Part shown: positions 46,516 to 59,182 of the stretch, one piece after another
How positions within the stretch are numbered: the first letter of the stretch is position 1
How the letters are laid out: each line of letters opens with the position of its first letter
Assembly: GCF_933775445.1 (NCBI RefSeq)
Contig: NC_065874.1
Span: forward strand, 29,644,501-29,708,500
Direction: 5' to 3'
Source of the DNA: Argentina anserina
Lineage: Eukaryota; Streptophyta; Magnoliopsida; Rosales; Rosaceae
Length of the DNA stretch: 64,000 nt
Program-made: the position numbers and the translations under genes
The notes under the pieces: generated by a model
What the model was told of the DNA's origin: nothing
What the model saw: the letters and a program-made list of their open reading frames with translations, nothing else
The model's database searches: none

Positions 46516-47308
46516 GAGAGTCTAAGAGAGAAGCAATGCAGCGGCCAAAAGAAGAAAATGGGGGAATGAGGAAAATTAGGGTTGACTTTTTATTTATATA
46601 GTTCGGTTCTCTATCCTAGTGAGTTTGGTTCCAACAACCTTTCTTTCTCATCCGCATAGGCAAAACTTGACAGTGGGCTTGGTCGACCACTCTTTAGTCG
46701 GGCAACAAGACACGCAGTGTATCAATTTTGAGTTGACGTAGAGGGATGGTCTTGCCTGCTTCGTTGCACTTGCTCTAATAGCAAGTCTAAACACTAAACA
46801 TTAAATTATTTATTCACAAAGTTTGAGAAATCTTGAAAGCCTTCGACAAGTTTTGAAAAGTCAGGTTACATACTCTTTCTCAAGCCACAAAAATATGTCG
46901 TCTGAATTTCAACTTATAATGAGAATTTTTGGATTTCATCATACCACATTTATTTGTCGTTATAACTTTGTCTAAGTTTTCATTAGAAAGTGTAATTTTT
47001 TTGGTTTGATCACACCACACTTATTTGTCGTTATAACTTTGTCTAGGTTTTTCATGGACAATTACATTTTTTGGGTTTGATCACACCACACTTATTTGTC
47101 ATTCTAACTTTGTCTAAACTTTTAATGGAAAGTGAGATTTTTAGGTTTGATCACACCACACATATTTGTCATCTAAGTGAAATATCATACTATTAAGACG
47201 ACAAATATTCATTATATGTCGTCTCAGAGACCTAAAAAACCAACTTATGTTGTGTGAATTTTTTATGTCGTCTATTACCTGTCGTTTGATGATAACATTG
47301 GCATAGTG

Positions 47309-47778
47309 AAGGTCGAGTCAAAGCCTAAATCCAAACAGTCAGAGGCAAAGAATGAAGTGAGGAAGGTATTTGGTGGCTTGTTTACTCAAGAGACTGTGTA
47401 TGTTGATGATGATTGAAGAATGATGACTATCAAAGTAATATTTGTGTTTTCGGTTTTCATTGAAACATGGCTTTTTAAGTTCTACCAAATATTAATCTTA
47501 TGCACTGGTTCAAGACTTTTCTCAGTGAATAAATTTGAGCATCTGGATTGGTGTACTGTTTTTTTCCATCTCTTTTTAAGATCAATATATAAGCATATAA
47601 GTTTCTGATCGATACGGGATGAAGTTACTTATTCACTGCTATCGTAATTGTTTTGACATTAAATGCAGTCATAAATTAAACAAATTAAAATTAGATTCTG
47701 ATTGAAAATGTCAAAGCTGAACTGGTGAAATGCTTTTTCTATACTAGCAAGTGCTGTCATGGCATATTGCTACACAGT
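47309..47778 (+). repeat. Direct duplication, copy 2 (pTAC16 end and 3' flank)
   Basis: Near-identical to 43711-44180. It carries the last 35 codons and stop of pTAC16 without promoter or upstream exons, then continues into unique sequence atttgactcttg, the presumed original 3' flank. Confidence 0.95.
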
Positions 47779-48277
47779 ATTTGACTCTTGCCTGCCGCCT
47801 GTTGTGAGCTTAGAGTCTTGGACATTAACGAATAATTGAGATGACAGTCCTACCAAAGCTAGCTGTTGATCAAATATTATTAAGGGGGTGGATTTTTTTT
47901 TCTATAAAGAAAATAACAGAGATGTAAAAATTTCTGGGATTTAACTTTGTTTTTGGCATACTGATGAACTTTGGGATTATGTTTTGGTACATTATACATA
48001 ATGTATGTAAAAAATTATAATTTAAATTATATATCACTTAAGGTATAAAGTAACGCATCAAGAAGTCCTTCTAGCTATGACCAGAAAATTATAGATGGAG
48101 AAAAAAATGGAGGGAAATAGTGAAAAACAATTTTCTCCAGTGGCTCAGATGTAAATTATATCATATGAAGTTATGAACTACTTGGAAACAATAACCTGAG
48201 TAACTGCACGAGATTGAACAGATAGGAATTTGTACTTATTATGCGGAAACATTGAACTAACTGGGCATGCTATTACG

Positions 48278-48318
<41 letters not shown>

Positions 48319-49619
48319 TGACGCAATTACGCAAATATACTACATTTTGGAACATATATAACTCGATACCCCTTTTCAGAATTAATTTCAGGTGTTATGC
48401 AAGTTCAGTGAATGCAATCAATCAGTGAATATCTACTTATTTTGCACAAACAAAAGAATTCGAATATACATGCATATATAACCCTTTTCCCTCTAATTAA
48501 TTTCTATCAATCGATAGTTCGATACATAACCCCCTCCAACTCCGGCCATTCAATGGAAAACAAATAAATGAAATAATATCTATATATCTATTGAAGTTAA
48601 ATATTTAAACTTCTAAGTTGTACGTCGTTGGTGTTGTTCTCTCGCAAACTAGTTCTCAATCTCTGCTGCTGTTGTCAGTTAATTATTTTCTGTAAATGAA
48701 AAAAAAAAAAGACAGAAAGAAAAGTACTAAGGTATATATAGTAAAAAATATTACATCTGGAATCCTTAAAAACATTGGTTTCCTACTTAGTTAAGTGGCT
48801 ACAGTATAATTAGTCAGTATTCTACTTAATTTGTTACTAACTCAGGTCTTATATTGGTAATTATAATTGTGAAGCGAAGTCTGTGGTTCCATCTTCTGTC
48901 TCTCTCTCTCTCTCTCTTTGAACGTTTGTGCTTTCTTAATGAGTAGAAGTTAAAGCGAAGACCAGATTGAAGGCATATTGATCAAATAAAATCTTATACT
49001 AAATGATATATTGTAGATCGGTATGAATCAGAATTTGACGCATCATGTTGATCAGATTGATCAAACTATTATGAAGGCATGAAGCAGTGTATAAATCAAA
49101 CCATTCAATCCAATGGTTTCACAAAATCACGCATGCATTTGGAGTTTAACGCATACTATAAATTTAATACTTCAGTAAACCCTAATTCATAACTGCATTT
49201 CTCCGCTTATGTATATTTTGATGTATAAACAGGCCGGGTGAAAGTAAGATTCATGCATTTCATCTCTATTAAATATATAAAGATATATATATATAGATAA
49301 ATTCATAAAGCAATTAATCTCTATGTAATTGCATGCCATTTAATAACTCCTCCGTCAGCATGCAAGAGATTCAATTCTTGAAACCCAGAACTGAAGGTCT
49401 GAAGTTCACCAAATATGAAACTTACAACCTATAATGAAAATCCGAACAAGGTACTAACAATTAGACCTTCATCACATGGAAATTCTATACATTTTTCACT
49501 TATACAACTAAGTTAAAAATTGATCTACCGCGCGCATGATATATATATATATATATAATCAATTAAATTGGTATAATAAAGACAGAAAGAATACCAGGAT
49601 TGAACGAGTGGATTCAAGA
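47779..49619. other. AT-rich intergenic with TA microsatellite
   Basis: A TA run of about 16 units lies at 48281-48313, with a CT run at 48898-48918. The last 100 bases are the 3' flank of the zinc-finger gene. No gene recognised. Confidence 0.55.
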
Positions 49620-50252
49620 TCAAAAGAATTTTCTCGTAGTAGCTTTTGCATACTTTGATGAGGACTCTTGAGGCTCAGGGCCTAGTCTAAGCTCAAGATC
49701 TAAATCTGAACCCTTTTCTCTTTGATCCTCATAATCTTCTAGTTGTTGTTGTTGTTGTTGTTGTCCCCCTTGATTTTGATGATCTTGATCTGATGATGCT
49801 TGAGAAAGCAGTGGTAGTTGTTGGACTTGGGCAAGATGGCCTAGTTGATTATCACCTTCTTTATCACTGAGAAACCAATCTGCCGGCCATGATGAACCCC
49901 TTATTGGTGTAGTAGTTTTTTCGATATGATCAGAATCAGGCATATTCATGGCTTCCACAGAAGTGGTTCTGCGATTAATCTTGGGAAGTATTGGAGAGTA
50001 AGAGTGTGGCATCTGTGGGATCTCCAAAGGCACTCTTTGTTGTTGTTTGGTTTCAACAATATGTGATGATGAGGAGACTTGCTTGAGCTTGGCTTTATCT
50101 TTTCTGTGAATATTCATGTGCCCTCCTAGAGCTTGTGCATTAGAAAACCCCCTTCTGCAGAAAGTACACTCATAGGACTTTGCTGCAGCTACTTGGCTTG
50201 TAACTTGCTGATCGCCTGGATTATCTGGAATTTGCTGATCACCAGACTCCAT
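49620..50252 (-). CDS. Single C2H2 zinc-finger repressor, TAC1/SUPERMAN-type
   Basis: An intronless gene of 210 codons starting [11 protein letters not shown] at ATG 50252; an upstream in-frame TTG is not a plausible plant start. One QALGGH-type finger, [21 protein letters not shown], has zinc ligands C29, C32, H45 and H49 followed by RKDKAKLK. A seven-glutamine run is encoded by CAA repeats. The C-terminal EAR repression motif DLDLELRLG occupies 183-191. QALGGH fingers bind AGT-core DNA, and EAR recruits TOPLESS co-repressors (family knowledge). The finger wording is closest to Arabidopsis TAC1 (telomerase activator) and relatives; orthology is not proven. The leader is GA-rich. Confidence 0.88.
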   Translation of the reverse strand: MESGDQQIPDNPGDQQVTSQVAAAKSYECTFCRRGFSNAQALGGHMNIHRKDKAKLKQVSSSSHIVETKQQQRVPLEIPQMPHSYSPILPKINRRTTSVEAMNMPDSDHIEKTTTPIRGSSWPADWFLSDKEGDNQLGHLAQVQQLPLLSQASSDQDHQNQGGQQQQQQQLEDYEDQREKGSDLDLELRLGPEPQESSSKYAKATTRKFF

Positions 50253-51720
50253 TACCAACCAAGCAATTTTTCAGAGAGAGGAGGAGAAAGAGAGATCGAT
50301 CAAGAGGGATAGGTCAACTGGCTGGTTGTGAACAATTATATTTATTCAGGGAGAGAGAGAGAGAGAAAGAGGTGAGGCCTGCTCTTCTAGATACTGTGTA
50401 TCTGTTAATTACCCATCAATGCATGCTAGCACTATATTATTGTTTTTCTTCTTCTTCAAAGTGAGGAAGACAGTATACTACCTATATATATTTGTTCGAT
50501 AGCTAAGTATGCTAATTCAATTTGATTTGTACCACAGGACAAAAATATTTTCAGAACATAAGAGTTAAGTAGCTAGACTTTTGTTACACCAAATTATATA
50601 TATAGTTCACCATATTTTCAGTTAAGTTGTTTTTATTGGTGTATTAACGTACATGTTTGTGTTGCTTGCGAACTAAAAGTTGTATGAGATAAATAGAACC
50701 CAACTCGATCGTTTTGTTTTTTTGGTGTTTTATGGAAGATGCACCAAAACTTGAATGGATCGATCATATTATTCATATACATACATCCGCGCTTTGGATG
50801 CAGCTGAGACCTGAGAGAATCAAAAGCAGTTTTATACCCAAAAAAAACATCAGTATGTTACAAAATTGTTTGGGCCTAAAATAATCCAACGTTATAACCT
50901 AAATAGTAAATACTGAGTAGTTGTCTTTCATAAGAAATATCAGTAGTTAAGTAGTGAAAGCGTGAAACGATACATCTCTTTTCTTTACACTTCTGCTTGC
51001 AAGGGCTTTGAAGGTTATGCTTAGATCAAGGAATAACCATGTGTAAACAAAAAGGATATATAGACAATGAAATCAAGAATTCTTGTCAAATCAGAGAGGC
51101 CAATCATCAATTTTACTAAAGTTTATTACGCTGTCATCTAAAGAATATATGTTAACAATGTCGATCATGTTTGTACAGATTAACACTTTACACTCAATCT
51201 TCATTCAAGATCTTAAGAATTAAAGACGGATAGGACAAAGACTTCCACCCACCATGGTAATGAGTTACAATACAAACTGGGAAATGTTGATCGATCATTT
51301 TTTTATCTAATTGTTAACTTTGCTTCTAAATCATAGTACGTAAGCAATACATGCATGGATACATCTAAACAAGATCACCGGAACACCAGGACGCCAGCTC
51401 GATTAGTGTTTGATTGATTCCAACATTCCAAATCAACGTTTGTTTAATTGATATACTATACTACTACTCTTGGCCGACCTGCAGGTTGCTGCAGCCAAGC
51501 TACGTTGTGTTACATAAAATATAATGACATTTGACTGCTTCCTACATCGATCTTAATTAAGGAGCTGTAGCATTTTACTCAGAGACGTTTGGTCGTTATT
51601 TATTGAGTGAGTACAGCAAAGTCCGACAAAGCAACTGGAAGCTGTTTCTTACTAATCAAGTTATAATATTGTTAGCTTGCAAATCCAAGGAAATGAGTCA
51701 AACTATGAAAGACTCGAATG
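50253..51720. other. Upstream region of the zinc-finger gene and intergenic
   Basis: GA-rich leader (50262-50290) and a GA microsatellite (50350-50372) upstream of the minus-strand gene. The remainder to 51720 is AT-rich with no gene or repeat ends recognised. Confidence 0.5.
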
Positions 51721-51800
51721 AAGATCAAAGCTGGCACTCTTTCTCTCTCTAAAAAACTTTTCTCTGCCTTCTCTCTACCAAAACCAACTGCTTGGGTTTT

Positions 51801-52087
51801 GAGAGTTCAGATATCTAGAGAGTTAAATTGAGTGATTTAGAGAGTTCTCTACTGTGAGAATTTAGGTTGTGAGGAGAGAGATTATCTAAGAGTGTGGAAG
51901 AACTGAATTGTTATTCAGTTGTAGTCTTCTTCTTGTTTAATGGATCCACCATCATCGGAGGACATAAGTCAACTGTTTTGATCAAACCTCGTTAATTCTT
52001 GTGTTTGCTTGTATTATTATTATTTATTGTCTTCAATCAGTTTCCGTCTTGGGCTAGGGATCGAAAGGTGACCCGAATTTCCTATCA
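51801..52087 (+). repeat. Partial 5' LTR (R-U5 only) of copia element
   Basis: Matches 54186-54492 of the full 3' LTR (shared blocks such as gagattatctaagagtgtgg) and ends cctatca. The U3 portion, including the TATA box seen in the 3' LTR, is absent. About 60 unmatched bases lie between it and the target duplication. Confidence 0.8.
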
Positions 52088-52088
52088 A

Positions 52089-52102
52089 TTAGTATCAGAG
52101 CA
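52089..52102 (+). promoter_or_regulatory. Primer-binding site (initiator tRNA-Met type)
   Basis: ttagtatcagagc directly after the LTR differs at one base from the usual TGGTATCAGAGC priming site of plant copia elements. Confidence 0.8.
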
Positions 52103-52123
52103 AGGTCTTGAGCTTGAAGAAAG

Positions 52124-53690
52124 ATGAGGATTGAAGACGTCGAGACGAGGGTTGATAAGGTTGATGGGCATGATTTTGTTATGTGGAGGTCTTAGATAAT
52201 TGACTATCTGAATATGAAGAAACTGTCCAAGCCTTTGAAAAGAGTTAAGCCAAAGAACATGGAACAAACTGCTTGGGATGAGCTTGATGCTCAAGCTTTA
52301 GGCGCTATTCGACTATCGCTATCAAATGAGATTCGACGTGATGTGAGAAATCTGAAAACTACCAAGGAGTTAATGGACACTATGGTAGATAGGTATGAGA
52401 AGCCAGGTGTTGTCGAACAAGTGCATTTATTGAGAAAGTTATTTTCAATGAAGATGAATAGAGGAGGCTCTGTGCGAAAACTACAAGCTGCAGTTTGCAA
52501 TATTGTTGAACAATTGGCTACTGTGAATATCAAATTTGAAGATCACCTTAAGGCATTGGTTTTGCTGACCTCTATGCTAGATAGTTGGATGTTACTATCA
52601 ACTCTATTTGCAGTTCAGCTGAGAAAAAGAAGTTGGTCTACAATGAAGTTCATGATACCCTTTTGAGTGAGGAGTCTAAGAGGAAAAAGAATGATGAAGA
52701 AGACTCATCTACGACTACATATGTTTTGGTATTAAGAGGAAGATCTAGTAGAAATGAGGGTTCAAATCGTGGTAGATCAAAGTCGAGGAATTTTAGAGAT
52801 CTAGATAATGACAAAGAGAAGGAGTGCTTTTACTGTCATGATTTTGGGCATATTTGATACAATTGTCCAAAATTGAAGTTGAATAGGGCTACCACTGCTA
52901 CGGTAGCAAGTGAAGATGATGGAGAATATTATAGTAAGACGCTCATGGTCACGTCATGTTTAGAGAAGCCACAACATAAGTGGATTTTGGATACTGGTTG
53001 TTCTAAACACATGTGTCCCAATAGGGATTGGTTTTCTTCCTATAAGTCCGTGCATGAAGGTTTAATGAAGTCGATTGGTGCACAAACCTACAAAGTCACT
53101 GGTGTTGGAACAGTCAGAATTAAGGTACATGATGGATCAGTGAGGACTTTGAAAAATGTTCTGCATGTTTCTAAGTTTAATAGGAATCTGGTATCTGTTG
53201 GAACTTTGGATTCAGAAGGCCACAAGATTGTTGGCCAAGATGGAAATCTGAAAGTTGTGAAAGGAGCACTCATAGTGATGAAGGGTAAGAAGGTAAAATG
53301 TGTCTATTGTTTAGAAGGGAGTTTTGTTCGAGGTGGAACTATTGGTTTCGATGAGAGTTTTGTTCAAGGTGGAAATATTGAAAATCTTGGTTCCTATTGG
53401 CATTCAAGGGAGATGAGCAATAGTGAATGTGGATGAACGAAATTTGCTTCTAAGAGGGTAAAGTTTCAAGAGCAACCAACCTTCCAGCAGTCCTTAAAGG
53501 GAGGCAAACCCATAAGGATCCCGACACAAGTTTGTGGTGGAGATATCCTAGGTCATGCTTATTTCATAATTGAGAAGTCACCTGCTTCGAAGAATGAGAA
53601 AGTTGAGGAGCAAACTTGGTGTTTTAAGAGTGATGCATCTAGAAAAGGTACCATTGAGGTTGTATTAGTTGTTCTAAGGAATGTTGCTCG
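52124..53690 (+). pseudogene. Copia gag-protease, defective, pol missing
   Basis: Gag of the UBN2 type starts at ATG 52124 (stop soon after, at MWRS) and continues as the segment LGAIRLSLSNEIRRDV to VRKLQAAV. A frameshift near 52650 and a stop within the zinc knuckle CFYCHDFGHI*YNC follow. The protease carries the catalytic DTG in WILDTGCSKHMC and continues to LKNVLHVSKFNRNLVSVG. Integrase, RT and RNase H are entirely absent; the remaining 3' sequence leads straight to the 3' LTR. Capsid and protease only, so it cannot move by itself. Confidence 0.85.
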
Positions 53691-53967
53691 ATGTGAGTTT
53701 TGCGAACCATTGGAAGGACGTTCCCATTAAAATTGGTAACTTTGATGAAAACTTGGATTGCATGCAAGTGGCTACGTTGTGCGTGTTTGAGAGAAAGAGT
53801 TATTGTCCAAGGGTCAAGTTTGAGTGTTTCTCAAACTTGGCTAACTCGTCTTGTTGTTGAGGCGTCAAGAGGCGCATTGAGATGTGGTGATGATAGTGGC
53901 TCGTTGAGAAGACCTAGAGAAGCTTGTGTTTAGTTGAAGATTGGAGTTTTTGAGCCGAGGTGGAAAT

Positions 53968-54492
53968 TGTTAGGATTGCGGCTCAAAACTAATTTCTTGT
54001 CTATTTTGGATTCGTTACTTCTGAAGGATCTGTGTAAGCTATTCTAATGTATTTAGGATTCTTAGAGTTTTTCTTAGAAGTGAAGGTTTAGGTTTCCTGT
54101 TATGAATCATAATCCTCGTATAAGTCTGACGAATGTGATCCTATAAATAGAACTTTGGAAATGTAGTTTTATGTGTGGATCAATTGAAAGTTCAGATATT
54201 TAGAGAGTTACAAGCTTTGAGAAATTAGTTGATTTAGAGAGTTCTCTACTATGAGAATTTAGGTTTTGAGGTGAGAGATTATCTAAGAGTGTGGAAGAAC
54301 TGAGTTGTTCTTCAGTTGTAATATTCTTCTTGTTTAGTGGATCCACCATCACCATCATCGGAGGACGTATGTCAACTGTTTTGACCGAACATTGTTAATT
54401 CTTGTGTTTGCTTGTATTATTATTGGTTATTGTCTTCAATCAATTTCGGTGTTAGGCTAGGGAGTTCATAAGGTGACCCAAATTTCCTATCA
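53968..54492 (+). repeat. Complete 3' LTR of copia element
   Basis: 525 bp from TGTTAGGATTGCGG to CCTATCA, preceded by the purine tract gccgaggtggaaa. A TATA box ctataaatag lies at 54141-54150. The region shared with the truncated 5' LTR begins about 45 bp downstream of the start of this TATA box. Confidence 0.85.
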
Positions 54493-54812
54493 CAAAGTTG
54501 GTTCACTGTGGTGGAAGTGGTGTTGGTTCTAGTATCTAGCGATTTGATGATAGGCACATCGATCTCGACTTGGGTCTTTCCACTGTGCTTCGAACTTGTT
54601 GGTTCAGATTGCTTGCCTACTTCACGGTGTTACAGTGTTCTTGGCCCTCCGATCTATTGTTGTTGTTTCCTATTTGGTTATTTGTTCTATTAAGCCACTA
54701 TGTACTTTGCTCTTTCTGCATCAAGGGCTATGGTCCTTTCTGTAATATTTTGGGTTTGAATAAAGTTTGTGCTACTTTGTCGGAAAAAAAAAAGATCTAA
54801 GCTGGCAATCTT

Positions 54813-55375
54813 AAGATAAAGAGTCAGCCGCATCTGACCAAGGCACTTGCCACGTGGAAGCATGTCACAAATTAAGAAGAAATTAAAGATATCTTAAGAT
54901 TGAAATACCTTCAAGAAATCATATAGCTCTCAACATGAAAATAAAAGAACGTACTTTAACATATTTGTTCGATGACACACTTAACCTTCGCATTGTAGAC
55001 CAGGTTGCTAGATTGCACGCAGTAGAGAAGAAATCAATGTTGATTATTATGATCGTCCTTCTATGTCTTACTGTCTTAATAGAGCCATCTCTTCATAACC
55101 ATTTTGGTTGGAAAGAAGATAAATCTCACTCGTAACATTCACCACAAGTGTTCGAGTTGGTAAGAATTTTGATGTAGAAATGTTAAATCCCGTAGATACT
55201 GATTGAAATTAAATCTTAATTTATTTTTAGTGACCAGATTGGAAGAAGAGTTATGACATAAATCAAATGATCTCCTAACATGAGCTAGTTTATAGGCTAA
55301 AATTTATTCAAGAAAACCGTGTGATTTTGATTTTTTTAAAAAAACCTCACTCAAAACTATCTATTGAGATCTTAC
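54813..55375. other. Intergenic, no gene recognised
   Basis: Contains a 66-codon frame (54935-55135) without domains. Nothing else is supported. Confidence 0.5.
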
Positions 55376-55383
55376 GGTTTAGT

Positions 55384-55929
55384 TAGGGGTGGGCATAAAA
55401 AAATAGAAATCTTGATCCTGTCCCGATCCCGTCCCGAAATTCATAGGGACGAGACGGGACGAGATGAAGGTCTAAAAACGTGTGTCCCGTCCCGATCCCG
55501 TCCCGTTTCATAATAGTGGGACGGGACGTGGGACGAATAATTTCTATCCCACTTCGTCCTGTCCCGTCACACATTTAATGAAAACTAATTCTTATATATT
55601 TGTATCAAAATGAAACTAATTTATGTTCTTAATAACTCCAAAATTATATCAACTCAAATAGTAATGGTAAATTATAATATTTTGAACATAATATGCATTT
55701 TTTTGTTAAAATTTCATTATTGAATGTTACTTTGTTAATGAAAAAGTAAAGATATAGGTTTTTATTTAACTTTATAGGAAGGTGGGATTTGTCCCGTCCC
55801 GTCCCGTCCCAACCGGGATTAATCCCGAGTGAGATGCATTCATAAAAACTCTCGTCCCGTCCCGATCCCGTCCCAATTCAAAAAAGTAGGATGAGACGTG
55901 GGATGAGCCCCGTCCCGTGCCCACCCCTA
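55384..55929. mobile_element. hAT MITE, 546 bp, GTCCCGTCCC-rich
   Basis: 12-bp perfect inverted termini TAGGGGTGGGCA...TGCCCACCCCTA are flanked by ggtttagt and gatttagt (7 of 8 identical). Sub-terminal GTCCCGTCCCGATCCC motifs repeat on both sides in opposite senses; the AT-rich centre has no coding capacity. Confidence 0.88.
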
Positions 55930-55937
55930 GATTTAGT

Positions 55938-56787
55938 TGTTTAATTTATAACAAAAAATAAAAAGCCCGAGAATAAAAGAAGACTAACAAACCTAGCCTA
56001 TTGGCTTGTCTTTGATTCAGAGCCCAAGTATCTATGTTGTCCTTGTTGTGCGGCCGAAAATATAATAGTATGCCAAGTTTTCCCCGGAAAATATATATTA
56101 GCCCCATCTTGTTCAGTCTCCACGTATGCAGGAAAAACTAGATCATGTTATAATTTTCAATCCTGTTAGTCAAAAAATAAGAATTTTCATTAGAGAAGTG
56201 CTATTGTACTGCTTTTCGTTATGTGCGTTGGCCGTCCTGTGCCTTTGTCAATTTGTTTTTATAATATCACCAATATATAAGGGATTTGTCTATGATGCAG
56301 CATTGCATATGATGCAGATTATAATCATCACTATTAAATCTAAAATTTTAGAATCTTGTAGTTGTCATGACATCTTGAGATCAATTTTTTTATTAATTAT
56401 TTTTACACACATAAAGCATTCTGCACATAATGCATCACTGCATAATAGAATTTTCCATAAGTAAAAGAACAATAGCACTTTTCAATCAAAGATTATTATT
56501 TTGACTAGCAGGATTGAAAACTATAATATAGAACTGGAACTTCGTAGGGAAAAACTTGACATTACTATCATATTTCCGGCCACACAACATAGATACCTAG
56601 GCTCTCAAGTCCTTCATCAAAGATAGGCCAACAGTCTTGATTTGTTTTTCATTCTCGTGTTTTTTGTTTTTGTTACAAATTAATATTTTTTATTTATATA
56701 TTTATAATCAAAATCACACGGTTTCTTTAAATACATTGTAGCCCATAAACAAACTCATCGAATTTGTGTTGTTTCGAATATAAGGTC
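55938..56787. other. Intergenic, 3' flank of the SDR gene
   Basis: AT-rich. A 112-codon hydrophobic frame at 56126-56464 shows no recognisable domain and unconvincing codon use. The last part is presumed 3' UTR of the SDR gene. Confidence 0.5.
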
Positions 56788-58269
<1,482 letters not shown>

Positions 58270-59180
58270 ACAGTTGCCTTCTCTGTTTCTCTCCTCTACT
58301 TGATGGCCAATATGCTAATTTCGAAAGGGATATAAATAGAGAAGCATCTCATCACCTTTACAAGTTACGAAGCAAGTTGTTGTATTGTGGGTCAATTTTG
58401 ATGTCCTGAAAAATAGATTAATATATGGAAAATTCTATTATGCAATGATTTACAGTGTATTGTATTGTGCTTTTGCAAATTTTTCTGTAAATATCACTGA
58501 TAACTAACTATCAGTAGTCCAACTCATACCTATATATCGCATCATCAATTTACTTTACCAATATATTAGTCTATCTTTCAGGACATCAAATTTGACTCGT
58601 AATACACGTATACAGCAACTTGCGGGTACATCTGCTATGTAGCGCTACATTGCATGTATGCCGATCTTGTCCATTCATTTCTAATCAACTATTTTATATT
58701 ATTTAGTAAATAAAAATCTAACTTGAAAAGTCTATAGTACTCTTTCAGTTTTATTCCTAATACAAACAAAATTGAATCATGCTATGCTGGTTCATGCTTT
58801 GTGATTAGTGATCGGTGAGCTGATCTCTTTGTTGCTCATATCCTTAGATTTTTCTTCTATGATGAGTCACTTTAGTGCTTTACATTTAGCCTACTATGCT
58901 AAATAATCTTCTGTTTTACATTATTTAGTAAATAAAAATCTAACTTGTAAGGTCTATAATACAATTTCAATTTTATTCCTAATACAAACAAAATTGAAGC
59001 CTGCTATGCTGGTTCATGCTTTGTGATTAGTGATCAGTGAGCTGATCTCTTTGCTGCTCCTATCCTTAGATTTTTCTTCTATGATGAGTCACTTTCGTGC
59101 TTGTTCATGCTTCCATCACATTTTCAATATTATGCAATTCTTCTTCGTTTAGATCATCCCAGTAATTATTTGCTTCTTGA
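58270..59180. other. SDR upstream region and 222-bp tandem repeat
   Basis: The SDR promoter side lies at 58270-58650. A two-unit tandem repeat (about 58699-58920 and 58921-59105, period 222 bp) follows, with shared blocks such as tttattcctaatacaaacaa and gctggttcatgctttgtgat. Its nearness to the EPRV ORFs suggests it may be a duplicated piece of the viral non-coding region, unproven. Confidence 0.5.
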
Positions 59181-59182
59181 TC

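Larger units (their letters stand above)
44181..47308. mobile_element. CACTA element carrying captured gene fragments (Pack-CACTA)
   Basis: The right terminus reads ...ttggcatagtg, i.e. CACTATGCCAA inverted. The left end keeps atgccaa and gacgacag in matching positions but its CACTA has degenerated. Sub-terminal zones (44200-44700 and 46880-47290) are filled with acgacat/atgtcgtc words in both orientations, the classic En/Spm pattern. No transposase was found. The interior, read on the minus strand, is made of exon fragments of at least two host genes. Total about 3.1 kb. It depends on an autonomous relative. Confidence 0.8.
51742..54791 (+). mobile_element. Composite copia-plus-LINE-tail insertion with 21-bp target duplication
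   Basis: The left copy aagatcaaagctggcactctt (19 of 21 bases shared) is at 51721-51741 and the right copy at 54792-54812. The right end is an A-tract preceded by LINE-3'-like sequence (54493-54780). Inside is a defective Ty1/copia element whose 5' LTR lacks the U3 part. Long target duplication, A-tail and missing U3 are marks of LINE-machinery insertion, not copia integrase. Confidence 0.65.

Noticed and set aside
47420..47608. 62-codon frame identical to one at 43822-44010
   Set aside because: It lies in the duplicated 3' UTR of pTAC16; identity comes from the duplication and not from a conserved protein.
56126..56464. 112-codon frame upstream of EPRV-2 and SDR
   Set aside because: Hydrophobic and low-complexity, with no domain; likely chance.
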